The position numbers were made by a program, and so were the translations under genes. Below are positions 51,989-64,000 of a stretch of DNA of 64,000 nt, piece after piece. Source of the DNA: Nocardioides acrostichi. Lineage in GTDB: Bacteria > Actinomycetota > Actinomycetes > Propionibacteriales > Nocardioidaceae. Position 1 is the stretch's first letter, and each line of letters opens with the position of its first letter. The stretch is from assembly GCF_015319165.1 (NCBI RefSeq), contig NZ_JADIVZ010000002.1:62001-126000 (forward strand). Reading direction: 5' to 3'. Below the pieces are notes generated by a model that saw nothing but the letters and a program-made list of their open reading frames with translations, ran no database searches and was not told the origin of the DNA.

Positions 51989-54633
51989 GCGGACGCCTCA
52001 CGAGCTGGCGCCTGGCGCTCCGCCTGGCCCGCCGCGACGCTCGTCGCTCCTGGGTGCGCAGCGGCCTGGTGCTCGTGCTCATCGCGCTCCCGGTGCTCGC
52101 GGTCACGGCCGCGGCCACCCTCTACGAGACGCACCAGATGACCGGTTCGGAGGGTGTCGACCGTCGCCTCGGCACGGCGGCGGCAAAGGTCTACACCTAT
52201 CGCCACGCGGCCGACGTCGCGCAGACTGCCGACCCCGAGACGGGTGGCGCCAGCTGGGCGACCCGGCGCAGGGCGACCCCGCCCACCGAGCGGCAAGTGC
52301 TCGACACGCTCGGCGGTGAGCGGCGGGCCGTCCCGATCGCCACCGGATACCTGCGCTACCGCACGGCCGAGGGCATGGGCGATGCCCAGAGCGTGGCGAC
52401 CGACTTCGACGACCCGCTCACAGCCGGGATCGCGACGTTGAGCTCAGGCCACTGGCCCGAGAGCGACGACGAGGTCGTCGTCAGCCAGGCGCTGCTCGAC
52501 CGCGACCCCGGCGAGCAGCTGACCCTGCGCGGCGGCACGAAGCTCGACATCGTGGGCACGGCGGAGTCCACCAGCTATCGCGACACCGCCTTCGTGTTCG
52601 CGCGCCCCGGAGTGTTGCCGACCACGGGCAGCTCGGGCGACCAGGCGTGGCTGGTCGCTGGCGGCCCGGTCGTCTGGCAGCAGGTACGCCAGCTCAACGA
52701 CCTCGGCGCCTTCGTCGTCTCGCGCGCCGTACTGGCCGACCCGCCGTCGGCCTCACAGCTCGACCCCGACATGCAGTACTCCGACGCGGGCATCGACAGC
52801 GCCGAGCTGACCATCCTCGTGCTCATCGTGGTGATGGTGCTCATCGAGGTCGTGCTGCTCGCGGGTCCGGCCTTCGCGGTGGGCGCGCGTCAGCAGACCC
52901 GCACCCTCGCCCTCATCGCCGCCGCCGGCGGGACGCCGCGCCAGGCGCGGCGCGTGATCCTCGCCTCGGGTGTCGTGCTCGGGGCTGCTGGTGCGGTGCT
53001 CGGCGTGGTGCTGGGCATCGCAGCCGCGCGGGCACTCCAGCCGCTGGTGCAGCACTTCGACGTCCAACGTTTCGGCCCCTTCGACGTGCCCTGGCTGCCG
53101 CTGGGGGGAGTCGCCGCGTTCGGTCTGGTGAGCGCGCTGCTCGCCGCCGTGGTTCCGGCGTTCATCGCTTCGCGGCAGAACGTGGTGGCCGTCCTGGGCG
53201 GACGCCGCGGCGACACGCGAGCGTCGCGCCGCTCGCCCCTCATCGGACTGGTGCTCGTCGGCGTGGCGGTCGCGCTCGCAGCACTCGGCGTCCGGCGGGC
53301 CTCGGGGATGGGCGGGGGCGGCGAGGTGCCGATCGCGCTGTCGGCCGTGGTCGCGGTGCTCGGCATGATCCTGCTCGCGCCCGTCGCGGTCGTCGCCCTC
53401 GCGCGACTGGCCGGCCGGTTGCCGCTGCCCCTGCGATTCGCCGCGCGCGACGCCGCCCGGCATCGCACCCGCACGGTGCCCGCGGTGGCCGCGGTGGCGG
53501 CCACCGTGGCCGGTGTCGTCGCCCTGGGCATCTCGATCACCTCGGACGAGGCAGAGAACCGCGAGACCTACACGCCTCGGCTGGCGATGGGGCAGGCGTC
53601 GGTCACCGACTACGCGCAGAAGGCCGACTGGCCGGCCTATCTCGCCGCCGCTCGCGAGGTCGCGCCGGAGTCGGGGCCGACCCTGATCCGGGGCATCCCG
53701 AGTGGTGGGCGGACGTATGTCGACTTCCGAGCCCGCTTCGTGGGGCAGCCGCGCAGCATGCTGAGCTCGTGGGGAGGGGAGCTCGCGACCAGCGTGGTCG
53801 TAGCTCGGGATCCGGCGGACGTCGACGCACTGGGCCTGGACGCCGAGGCGGCGGGCCGCGCCCGACGAGCACTTGCGGCCGGGCAGCCGGTGGTCTTCGC
53901 CGACCGTGCAGTGCCCGACGGTCCGGCCCGACTCACCGTGAAGCAGCAGGCGCCGCGTGAGCGGCGCATGACGACGCTGGGGCAGGTGCAGGTCGACGCG
54001 GTGGCCGTACCGGTCGCGCAGGCCTACGCGCCCGTGCAGGCGGTGCTGCCGACGTCGGTGGCGCGGCGACTGCACGCGCCGGTCGCCGACGTGGGAGTGC
54101 TGGTGCCGGGCGGGCTGTCGTCGGCGCAACAGCAGGATCTGTCGGAGAAGGTGGCGGCGATCAGCTCGCGGGCCGAGGTGTACGTCGAGCGTGGCTACCA
54201 GGCCGACTCCGCCGTCGTGATCATCAAGCTGATCCTCGCCGGTCTCGGCGCGGTGCTCATGCTGGGCGGCACGCTCACCGCCACGTTCCTGGCGCTCTCG
54301 GACGCCAAGCCCGACCTGGCGACCCTCGCCGCGGTCGGAGCTCGGCCCCGCACCCGCCGCGGTGTCGCGGGCGGCTATGCCCTGGTCGTGGGTCTCGTCG
54401 GGTCGGTGCTGGGGGCGCTGATCGGCGCCATCCCGGGTCTGGCCATCACCTATCCGCTCACCGACCGGTCGGGGTACTTCAGTGGGCCGGTGCCCGACGG
54501 GCTGGCCACGCACTACATCGACATCCCCTGGCTGATGATCGCCGGCGTCGTCCTCGGCCTGCCGCTGCTCACCGCGCTCGTGATGGCAGCCGCCGCTCGC
54601 TCCCGACTGCCCATGGTGGCCCGTCTCCAGTGA
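51985..54633 (+). CDS. FtsX-family ABC permease with two FtsX domains
   Basis: 882 residues. An N-terminal segment (VRSGLVLVLIALPVLAVTAA) and a large extracytoplasmic domain precede a first FtsX core of three segments (about 270-430), further segments around 435-530, a second extracytoplasmic region (about 545-745) and a second FtsX core at the C-terminus (VVIIKLILAGLGAVLMLGG, then GVAGGYALVVGLVGSVLG). Such permeases expel lipids, peptides or antibiotics. PadR control suggests substrate-induced expression. The 22-bp repeat array follows its stop. Confidence 0.9.
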
Positions 54634-54637
54634 CCCA

Positions 54638-54739
54638 CGAGGGGTCGCAATTCGCTGTTCGAGGGGTCGTGAATCGCTGTGGGGTCGACCCCTCGAGGGA
54701 CGATTCGAGACCCCTCGGTGGACCATTTGCGACCCCTCG
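54638..54739. repeat. 22-bp intergenic repeats, array 2 (inverted)
   Basis: Two forward units (54638, 54660) are followed by GGGGTCGACCCC (54681-54692) and three reverse units with GACCCCTCG at 54687, 54709 and 54731, exactly 22 bp apart. The array can fold into a long stem-loop. It begins just after the FtsX-type permease stop and ends before the TetR promoter. Confidence 0.9.
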
Positions 54740-54758
54740 CGGGAAAATACATGCAGGG

Positions 54759-54787
54759 TTGACTGTTTGTTGTGTCGGTGGTTGGCT
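54759..54787 (+). promoter_or_regulatory. Promoter of the TetR-headed operon
   Basis: TTGACT (54759-54764), 17-bp spacer, TTGGCT (54782-54787). The start of transcription would fall at the GTG at 54794, again leaderless. Confidence 0.5.
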
Positions 54788-54793
54788 CGGCTC

Positions 54794-55393
54794 GTGACGA
54801 CGACCCGGGTGCCGCAGGCCGAGCGGAGCCGGGTCATGCGGGCGCGGCTGCTCGAGGCGTGCGTCGAGCTGCTGGTCGAGCGGGGCTACGCCGGCACGAC
54901 CACCACGCTGGTCAGTGAGCGGGCGGGTGTGAGCCGCGGTGCGCAGCTGCACCACTTTCCGACCAAGGCCGACCTGGTGGTGGCTGCGGTCGAGCACGTG
55001 ATGACCGAGCGGGGCATCGCGCTCGACGAGGCGGCCCGCTCGCTGGGCCACCCCGGCACCCGCGCCGTGCTCGAGCTGCTGGCCGACCACGTGACGTCGT
55101 CCGTCTTCACCGCGGCGCTCGAGCTGTGGGTCGCGGCGCGTACAGACGCCGACCTCCTCGCCGCCGTCGCTCCATTGGAGGCCAAGACCGGCCGCGAGAC
55201 GCACCGTGTCACCGTCGAGCTGCTCGGTGCCGACGAGTCCGTGCCCGGTGTGCGCGAGCTCGTGCAGGCCACCCTCGACCTCATGCGCGGCCTGGCCCTC
55301 GCCACCACGCTCGGCGACGACGACCGCCGTCGAGAACGCATCCTCGACCAGTGGGCCGCCACCCTCGACCAGACCCTCGGGAGAACAGCATGA
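54794..55393 (+). CDS. TetR family transcriptional regulator
   Basis: 199 residues. HTH: RLLEACVELLVERGYAGTTT followed by LVSERAGVSRGAQLHHFPTK, then a ligand domain rich in helices. First gene of a catabolic operon and overlaps the next gene by 4 bp (ATGA), so it is probably autoregulated and controls the pathway, with an acyl-CoA ligand likely. GTG 54794 is chosen from the promoter; an ATG at 54767 would lie inside the promoter. Confidence 0.92.
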   Translation: MTTTRVPQAERSRVMRARLLEACVELLVERGYAGTTTTLVSERAGVSRGAQLHHFPTKADLVVAAVEHVMTERGIALDEAARSLGHPGTRAVLELLADHVTSSVFTAALELWVAARTDADLLAAVAPLEAKTGRETHRVTVELLGADESVPGVRELVQATLDLMRGLALATTLGDDDRRRERILDQWAATLDQTLGRTA

Positions 55394-56199
55394 CCCTGCT
55401 CGACAGCCTGCTCGACGACCTGGCCGCCGAGGGCGACGTGCTGTGGACCCTCGTCGCGGATCTCGACGACGCGGGGTGGGCGACGCCCACGCCCGCCGCG
55501 GGCTGGACCGTCGCCGATCAGGTCGCCCACCTCACGTGGACCGACGAGCAGGCCGTGCTGGCCGCTTGCGCCAGCACGCCGGAGGGCAAGCGGGCCTGGG
55601 ACGCCGTGGTGGTGCGGGCCCTCGAGGATCCACACGGCTTCGTCGACACCGCGGCCCACGAGCTCGCGGAGCTGGCCCCGGCGGCCCTGCTGATCCGGTG
55701 GGAGGCCTCGCGGGCGGCGCTGTCGGCGGCGCTGCGAGCGGTGCCCGAGGGCGAGAGGATGCCGTGGTTCGGCCCGCCCATGTCGCCCGCCTCGATGGCG
55801 ACCGCGCGGTTCATGGAGACCTGGGCCCACGGGCTCGACGTGCACGAGGCCCTCGGTGCCGCGCCCGCGCGCACCGACCGGATCCGTCACGTCGCACACC
55901 TGGGCGTGCGCACCCGCGACTTCGCCTACTCGGTGCGCGAGGAGTCTGCGCCGGCCGAGCCGTTCGGCATCGCGCTCGTCGCGCCGTCGGGGGAGACCTG
56001 GTCGTGGGGCCCCGACGACGCCGCCCAGCGGGTGCGCGGGTCGGCCTGGGACTTCTGCTGCCTAGTCACCCAGCGCGTGCACCGCGACGACACCGACCTG
56101 GTGGCCACCGGCGCCGACGCCGACCACTGGCTCGACATCGCCCAGGCGTTCGCCGGTCCGTCCGGCGAGGGTCGCAACCAGGCAGGAGAACCGCGATGA
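55390..56199 (+). CDS. TIGR03084-like DinB/maleylpyruvate isomerase-type protein
   Basis: 269 residues. GWTVADQVAHLTWTDEQAVL and ETWAHGLDVHEALGA hold the metal-binding His residues of the DinB-like fold; a C-terminal SCP2-like region follows (TWSWGPDDAAQRV, SAWDFCCLVTQR). Length and order fit TIGR03084, a family found beside acyl-CoA catabolic genes; reaction unknown. Overlaps the TetR and AtuA-like genes by 4 bp each. Confidence 0.85.
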   Translation: MTLLDSLLDDLAAEGDVLWTLVADLDDAGWATPTPAAGWTVADQVAHLTWTDEQAVLAACASTPEGKRAWDAVVVRALEDPHGFVDTAAHELAELAPAALLIRWEASRAALSAALRAVPEGERMPWFGPPMSPASMATARFMETWAHGLDVHEALGAAPARTDRIRHVAHLGVRTRDFAYSVREESAPAEPFGIALVAPSGETWSWGPDDAAQRVRGSAWDFCCLVTQRVHRDDTDLVATGADADHWLDIAQAFAGPSGEGRNQAGEPR

Positions 56200-57941
56200 C
56201 CCTGCTGATCGGCAACTGCTCCGGCTTCTACGGCGACCGGTTCTCGGCCATGCGTGAGATGGTCGAGGGGGCGCAGGAAGACGGCCGCGCCCTCGACGTG
56301 CTCACCGGCGACTACCTGGCCGAGCTGACCATGCTCATCCTCGGCAAGGACACCATGAAGGACGCCTCGCTCGGCTACGCGCGCACCCACCTGCGCCAGC
56401 TCGAGCAGTGCCTGGGCACCGCGCTCGAGCGCGGTATCCGCATCGTCAGCAACGCCGGCGGCCTCAACCCCGCCGGCCTGGCAGACCAGGTGCGGGAGGT
56501 CGCCCGCGGGCTCGGGCTGGAGGCGAACGTCGCCCACGTCGAGGGCGACGATCTGCGTCCGAAGGCCGCCGAGCTCGGCCTCGGCGGCGCCCTGACCGCC
56601 AACGCCTACCTCGGCGGGTTCGGCATCGCGCGGGCGATCGAGGCGGGCGCCGACGTCGTCGTGACCGGTCGCGTCACCGACGCCGCCCTGGTGGTCGGCC
56701 CCGCGGCCGCGCACTTCGGCTGGACGCCGGCCGACCACGACGAGCTGGCCGGCGCCGTCGTCGCCGGGCACGTCATCGAGTGCGGCACCCAGGCGACCGG
56801 CGGCAACTTCAGCGGATTCCGCGAGCTCATCGAGCACGGCATGGACCCGCGCCGGCCGCTCGGCTTCCCGGTCGCCGAGATCGACGCCGACGGGTCGAGC
56901 GTCATCACCAAGCAGGCGGGCACCGGCGGCGCCGTCACCGTCGACACGGTCACCGCCCAGCTGGTCTACGAGATCGGCTCGAGCCGCTACCTCAACCCCG
57001 ATGTCACCACCCACCTCGACTCCGTGCGCCTCGAGCAGCTCGGCCCCGACCGGGTCGGCATCAGCGGCGTCGTCGGCGAGGCCCCGCCCGCGCAACTGAA
57101 GGTGTGCGTCAACCAGCTCGGCGGCTGGCGCAACAGCGTCGAGCTCGTCCTCACCGGGCTCGACGTGGAGGCCAAGGCCGACTGGGCGCGCGAGCAGATC
57201 GAGCCGCGCCTGGTCGCCAGTCACGTCGAGTGGACGCCGATCGCACTGCCGGTGGCCGACGCCGACACGCAGGAGGCGGCGTCGACGCTGCTCCGGATCA
57301 CCGTGATGGACGACGAACCCGGGCCGTGCGGGGCCGCCTTCACCGCCCCCGTGGTCGAGGTGGCCCTCGGCTCCTACCCCGGCTTCACCCTCACCTCCCC
57401 GCCGCCGAAGCCCACGCCGTACGGCGTGTACGCACCTGCCTTCGTCGACCGGTCCGCCGTCGAGCACCTGGTCGTGCTGCCCGACGGCAGCCGGGAGCGC
57501 ATCGCCGATCCCGAACGGACCACCGAGGTCGACCACGCGATCAGCCTGCGCCCCTCGCCGTACCCGGCTCCGCCCGACACCCTCAATCGGCGACTGCCGC
57601 TGGGCACCTTCGTGCACGCGCGCTCGGGCGACAAGGGCGGCGACGCCAACCTCGGACTCTGGATCGCCCACGACGGCTCGCCCAAGTACGACGCCCGCGT
57701 CACCTGGCTCGCCAAACTGATGAGCCCACGCAAGGTGCGCGAGCTGATCCCCGAGACCGAGCACCTGCCCGACGACGCGATCGAGGTGCACGTGCTGCCC
57801 AACCTCGGCGGCGTCAACATCGTCATCAAGGGCCTGCTCGGCCGCGGCGTCGCGGCGTCCACGAGGTTCGACCCGCAGGCCAAGGGCCTCGGCGAGTGGA
57901 TGCGCTCGCGCTCGGTGCACGTGCAGGAAGGCCTGATATGA
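56196..57941 (+). CDS. AtuA-like protein (DUF1446 domain plus C-terminal AtuA domain)
   Basis: 581 residues. The DUF1446 domain covers about 1-450 (LIGNCSGFYGDRFSAM, SNAGGLNPAGLADQV, VVVTGRVTDAALVVGP) and the small C-terminal domain about 475-575 (VHARSGDKGGDANLGLW). AtuA is required for growth on acyclic terpenes in Pseudomonas, with unknown reaction. CAGGAGAA precedes the ATG; the stop overlaps the acyl-CoA dehydrogenase start. Context supports a role in branched acyl-CoA breakdown. Confidence 0.88.
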   Translation: MTLLIGNCSGFYGDRFSAMREMVEGAQEDGRALDVLTGDYLAELTMLILGKDTMKDASLGYARTHLRQLEQCLGTALERGIRIVSNAGGLNPAGLADQVREVARGLGLEANVAHVEGDDLRPKAAELGLGGALTANAYLGGFGIARAIEAGADVVVTGRVTDAALVVGPAAAHFGWTPADHDELAGAVVAGHVIECGTQATGGNFSGFRELIEHGMDPRRPLGFPVAEIDADGSSVITKQAGTGGAVTVDTVTAQLVYEIGSSRYLNPDVTTHLDSVRLEQLGPDRVGISGVVGEAPPAQLKVCVNQLGGWRNSVELVLTGLDVEAKADWAREQIEPRLVASHVEWTPIALPVADADTQEAASTLLRITVMDDEPGPCGAAFTAPVVEVALGSYPGFTLTSPPPKPTPYGVYAPAFVDRSAVEHLVVLPDGSRERIADPERTTEVDHAISLRPSPYPAPPDTLNRRLPLGTFVHARSGDKGGDANLGLWIAHDGSPKYDARVTWLAKLMSPRKVRELIPETEHLPDDAIEVHVLPNLGGVNIVIKGLLGRGVAASTRFDPQAKGLGEWMRSRSVHVQEGLI

Positions 57942-59080
57942 GACCCGCGATCATCAACACCTCCGATGTCTTCGCGCTGGGTGCCGAGTTCGCCCGGCGC
58001 GAGATCGTGCCCCACCTCGACGACTGGGAGACGGGCGGAGAGATCCCGCGCAGCGTGCACCTCGCGGCCGGGGAGCACGGCCTGCTCGGACTCGGATTCG
58101 TCGAGGAGGTCGGCGGCGCCGGTGGCGACCTCCTCGACACCGTCGACCTCCAGGAGGGCCTCCTCGCCGCGGGCGCCTCGAGCGGACTGCTGGCCGGGCT
58201 CTTCACCTGCGGCATCGCACTGCCGCACATGGCGGCCGCTGCCACGCCGCACCTCGTCGAGCGCTATCTGCGACCCACCCTGGCCGGCGAGGCGATCGGC
58301 TCGCTCGCGGTCACCGAGCCGGCCGGCGGCAGCGACGTCGCCGGCCTCCGCACCCGCGCCGTCCGTGAGGGCGACGAGTACGTCGTCAACGGCGCCAAGA
58401 CGTTCATCACCTCCGGCGTGCGCGCCGACTTCGTGACCGTCGCGGCGCGTACCGGCGCCGAGGGCCACGGCGGCATCAGTCTGCTCGTCGTCGACAAGGA
58501 CACCCCCGGGTTCTCCGTCACCCGCGCGCTGCCCAAGATGGGCTGGCACTGCTCCGACACCGCCGAGCTGTCCTTCGTCGACGTCCGCGTGCCGGCCGAG
58601 AACCTCATCGGTGCCGAGAACACCGGCTTCTACCAGATCGCCGCCCAGTTCGTGGTCGAGCGGATCGCGCTGGCCGTGCACGCCTACGGCATCGCCGCCC
58701 GCTCCTTGGACCTCACCGCCGCCTGGTGCGCCGAGCGCGAGACCTTCGGTCGGCCGCTGGCCGACCGGCAGGTCGTGCGGCACCGGCTGGTCGAGATGCG
58801 GCGCCAGGTCGAGGTGGCCCGCACCTACACCCGCGAGGTCGCGCGGCGGCACGTGGCAGGAGAGGACGTCGTCGCCGAGGCGTGCCTCGCCAAGCAGACG
58901 GCGTGCGACGCGGCGTCCTTCGTCTGCGACGCCGCGGTGCAACTGCACGGCGGCACCGGCTACCTGCACGGCACCGAGGTCGAGCGGCACTACCGCGACG
59001 CACGCATCCTGCCCATCGGCGGCGGCGCCACCGAGGTGCTCACCGACCTGGCCGCCCGCCTGCTCGGCTACGCGAGCTGA
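57938..59080 (+). CDS. Acyl-CoA dehydrogenase
   Basis: 380 residues. FAD/substrate segments AVTEPAGGSDVAGLRT, VVNGAKTFITSG, GTGYLHGTEVERHYRD. The MCAD base-containing motif YEGT is replaced by IGGGATEV; the Glu in VVERIALAVHAYG may serve as base, as in isovaleryl-type enzymes. That fits branched-chain substrates such as citronellyl- or isovaleryl-CoA. Coupled with the upstream gene by 4 bp. Confidence 0.92.
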   Translation: MRPAIINTSDVFALGAEFARREIVPHLDDWETGGEIPRSVHLAAGEHGLLGLGFVEEVGGAGGDLLDTVDLQEGLLAAGASSGLLAGLFTCGIALPHMAAAATPHLVERYLRPTLAGEAIGSLAVTEPAGGSDVAGLRTRAVREGDEYVVNGAKTFITSGVRADFVTVAARTGAEGHGGISLLVVDKDTPGFSVTRALPKMGWHCSDTAELSFVDVRVPAENLIGAENTGFYQIAAQFVVERIALAVHAYGIAARSLDLTAAWCAERETFGRPLADRQVVRHRLVEMRRQVEVARTYTREVARRHVAGEDVVAEACLAKQTACDAASFVCDAAVQLHGGTGYLHGTEVERHYRDARILPIGGGATEVLTDLAARLLGYAS

Positions 59081-59090
59081 CCCGCCTCAC

Positions 59091-59130
59091 CTGACCCGAC
59101 CAGACCTGACCCGACCAGACCTGACCCGAC
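59091..59130. repeat. 15-bp tandem repeats before the SRPBCC gene
   Basis: CTGACCCGACCAGAC twice (59091-59105, 59106-59120) plus ten bases of a third copy. They fill most of the 72-bp gap between the dehydrogenase and SRPBCC genes. Confidence 0.9.
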
Positions 59131-59152
59131 GAGAGCGAGCGAGAGGGATCCC

Positions 59153-59637
59153 ATGCCTTTGATCACCCCGATGACTGGCGAGGTCACGCTGCCCGTGCAG
59201 GCTTCGGCCGCCGCGGCGTTCGACCTGGTCAGCGACGTGACCCGGATCGGTGAGTTCTCGCCCGAGACCTTCGAGGCGCGCTGGAGCCGCGGCTCCACCG
59301 GCCCCGCGGTCGGTGCGTTCTTCAAGGGCCACGTGAAGCGCAACGGCGTCGGCCCGACGTACTGGACGGGGTGCCGGGTCACCGCCTGCAGCCCGCCCAC
59401 GGCCGCCGAGCCGGGCGTCTTCGAGTTCGCGGTGGGCACCGACGACACCACGATCAACAACTGGGGCTACCGCATCGAGTCGACCGGCGAGGGTAGCTGC
59501 GCGGTCACCGAGTACTTCCGGCTCGAGGCCGGGTTGCTGACCAAGGCGTACTGGCTCGTGCTGGGCCGGCTGCGCACGCGCACCAACCAGAGGGGCATGC
59601 GCACCACGCTGGAGGCCATGAAGGAGGTGCTGGAGAA

Positions 59638-59641
<4 letters not shown>
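59153..59641 (+). CDS. SRPBCC (polyketide cyclase/START-like) protein
   Basis: 162 residues. EVTLPVQASAAAAFDLVSDV and WGYRIESTGEGSCAVTEYFR fit the SRPBCC fold, which has a deep hydrophobic pocket and may carry a lipid or acyl intermediate. No catalytic motif seen. GAGAGGG precedes the ATG; the stop overlaps the carboxylase beta gene (GTGA). Confidence 0.85.
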
Positions 59642-61239
<1,598 letters not shown>

Positions 61240-61244
61240 GCCGC

Positions 61245-63167
<1,923 letters not shown>

Positions 63168-63170
63168 CTC

Positions 63171-63234
63171 GCGAGGGGTCGCGAATCGTCCCTCGAGGGG
63201 TCGCGAATCGTGCCTCGAGGGGTCGATTGCGACG
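63171..63234. repeat. 22-bp intergenic repeats, array 3
   Basis: Two full units (63171-63192, 63193-63214) and a partial third with the same CGAGGGGTCGCGAATCG core as arrays 1 and 2. They begin 4 bp after the carboxylase stop, in the 148-bp gap before the next acyl-CoA dehydrogenase. Confidence 0.92.
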
Positions 63235-63315
63235 CCCGAGGACGACGGACGGCGCCCCCGCCGCGCACATCTCGACACCCGACCCCGCCAGTTCACCGTC
63301 GAACAAGGAGCACGC

Positions 63316-64000
63316 ATGAGCGCATTCGCCGAGTCCGAGGAGCGCCAGGAGCTCCGCAAGCAGGTCGCCAAGCTGGCGTCCGGCTTCGGACGCGAGTACT
63401 TCACCGATCTGGCCCGCAACGGAGGCAAGACCACCGAGCTGTGGATGGCGATCGCGGGCGCCGGCTACCTCGGCATCAACGTCGCGGAGGAGTACGGCGG
63501 CGGGGGCGGGGGCATCGGCGACGTCGCGGCGGTGTGCGAGGAGCTCGCAGCCCAGGGCTGCCCGCTGTTGCTGATGGTGGTCAGCCCCGCGATCTGCGGC
63601 ACCGTGATCGGGCGCTACGGCACCGATGAGCAGAAGCAGAAGTGGCTGCCCGGCATCTGCGACGGCACCGGCACCATGGCGTTCGCGATCACCGAGCCGG
63701 ACGCCGGCACCAACACCCACAACATCACCACCACGGCCCGCCGCGACGGCGACGGCTGGGTGCTGAGGGGTCGCAAGATCTGGATCTCGGGGGTCGACGA
63801 GGCGCAGAACGTGCTCGTGGTCGCACGCACCGAGGACGAGAAGACCGGCAAGCTCAAGCCCTGCCTCTTCGTGGTGCCCACCGATGCCGACGGGTTCGAG
63901 TTCAATGCGATCCCGATGGAGCTGGTCAGCCCCGAGAAGCAGTTCCAGGTGTTCATCGACGACGTCCGGCTGCCGGCCGACGCGCTGGTGGGCGACGAGA
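63316..64000 (+). CDS. Acyl-CoA dehydrogenase (3' end cut off)
   Basis: First 228 residues. N-terminal helical domain, then AEEYGGGGGGIGDVAAVCEE, the FAD motif AFAITEPDAGTNTHNIT and WVLRGRKIWISGVDEA. GGAG lies 6 nt upstream of the ATG. Its catalytic base lies beyond the window. It probably belongs to the same branched acyl-CoA pathway as the genes before it, separated by the repeat array. Confidence 0.93.
   Translation, partial: MSAFAESEERQELRKQVAKLASGFGREYFTDLARNGGKTTELWMAIAGAGYLGINVAEEYGGGGGGIGDVAAVCEELAAQGCPLLLMVVSPAICGTVIGRYGTDEQKQKWLPGICDGTGTMAFAITEPDAGTNTHNITTTARRDGDGWVLRGRKIWISGVDEAQNVLVVARTEDEKTGKLKPCLFVVPTDADGFEFNAIPMELVSPEKQFQVFIDDVRLPADALVGDE

Overview
High-GC actinobacterial chromosome, most likely a Nocardioidaceae-type organism. 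This placement is an inference from the very high GC, the many GTG starts, the 4-bp start/stop overlaps, the mycothiol-linked DinB-like proteins, the HtaA-type heme uptake system, an EthA homologue and an F420-type luciferase-like oxidoreductase. I saw no rRNA, tRNA, prophage, insertion sequence or CRISPR. Many starts have a TAnnnT-like hexamer 6-8 nt upstream and no ribosome site, so leaderless transcripts look common.

Layout. 1-7300: iron-regulated heme acquisition. On the minus strand run hmuT-hmuU-hmuV, a membrane-anchored protein with a neocarzinostatin-like domain, and two HtaA-domain proteins (the last cut by the window edge). Heme oxygenase is divergent on the plus strand. Both sides share a 29-bp DtxR/IdeR palindrome. 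7301-9738: DinB-like protein, ECF sigma factor with SnoaL-like tail, pirin. 9755-13174: a GH1 protein that has lost its nucleophile, then a sulfotransferase-like protein and a family 2 glycosyltransferase. 13303-15397: nuclease-like protein, PatB/MalY C-S lyase and HIT protein, followed by a 19-bp repeat array.

15577-21358: six minus-strand genes linked by 4-bp overlaps: VanX dipeptidase, alanine racemase, D-Ala-D-Ala-type ligase, acyltransferase-3 membrane protein, histidine kinase and NarL-type response regulator. This is a Van-like peptidoglycan precursor module of unusual make-up and the best candidate for an undescribed system. 21437-26655: secreted protein, FadH-type reductase and an amino-acid ABC importer. 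26666-28814: a CaiB/BaiF CoA gene and a glutamine-amidotransferase-like gene bracketed by two copies of a 91-bp palindromic element. 28857-36379: EthA-like monooxygenase, CsbD, CPBP protease, a YczE/MocR divergent pair, DUF3291, MFS transporter, NAD(P)-binding protein.

36653-40248: fadA-fadB beta-oxidation pair. The fadA promoter region carries the same TGACA-N7-TGTCA palindrome as the CaiB/BaiF promoter. 40371-47086: ABC ATPase and permease, LLM oxidoreductase, quinone oxidoreductase, SDR, VanZ-RDD membrane protein, and a convergent SDR. 47287-50364: large secreted subtilase with a strong terminator. 50670-54633: PadR-controlled FtsX-type ABC exporter. 54794-64000: TetR-headed catabolic operon (TIGR03084-like protein, AtuA-like protein, two acyl-CoA dehydrogenases, SRPBCC protein, biotin-dependent acyl-CoA carboxylase), probably for branched acyl-CoA such as leucine or terpenoid intermediates. 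A 22-bp repeat family occupies three intergenic regions in the last 14 kb.
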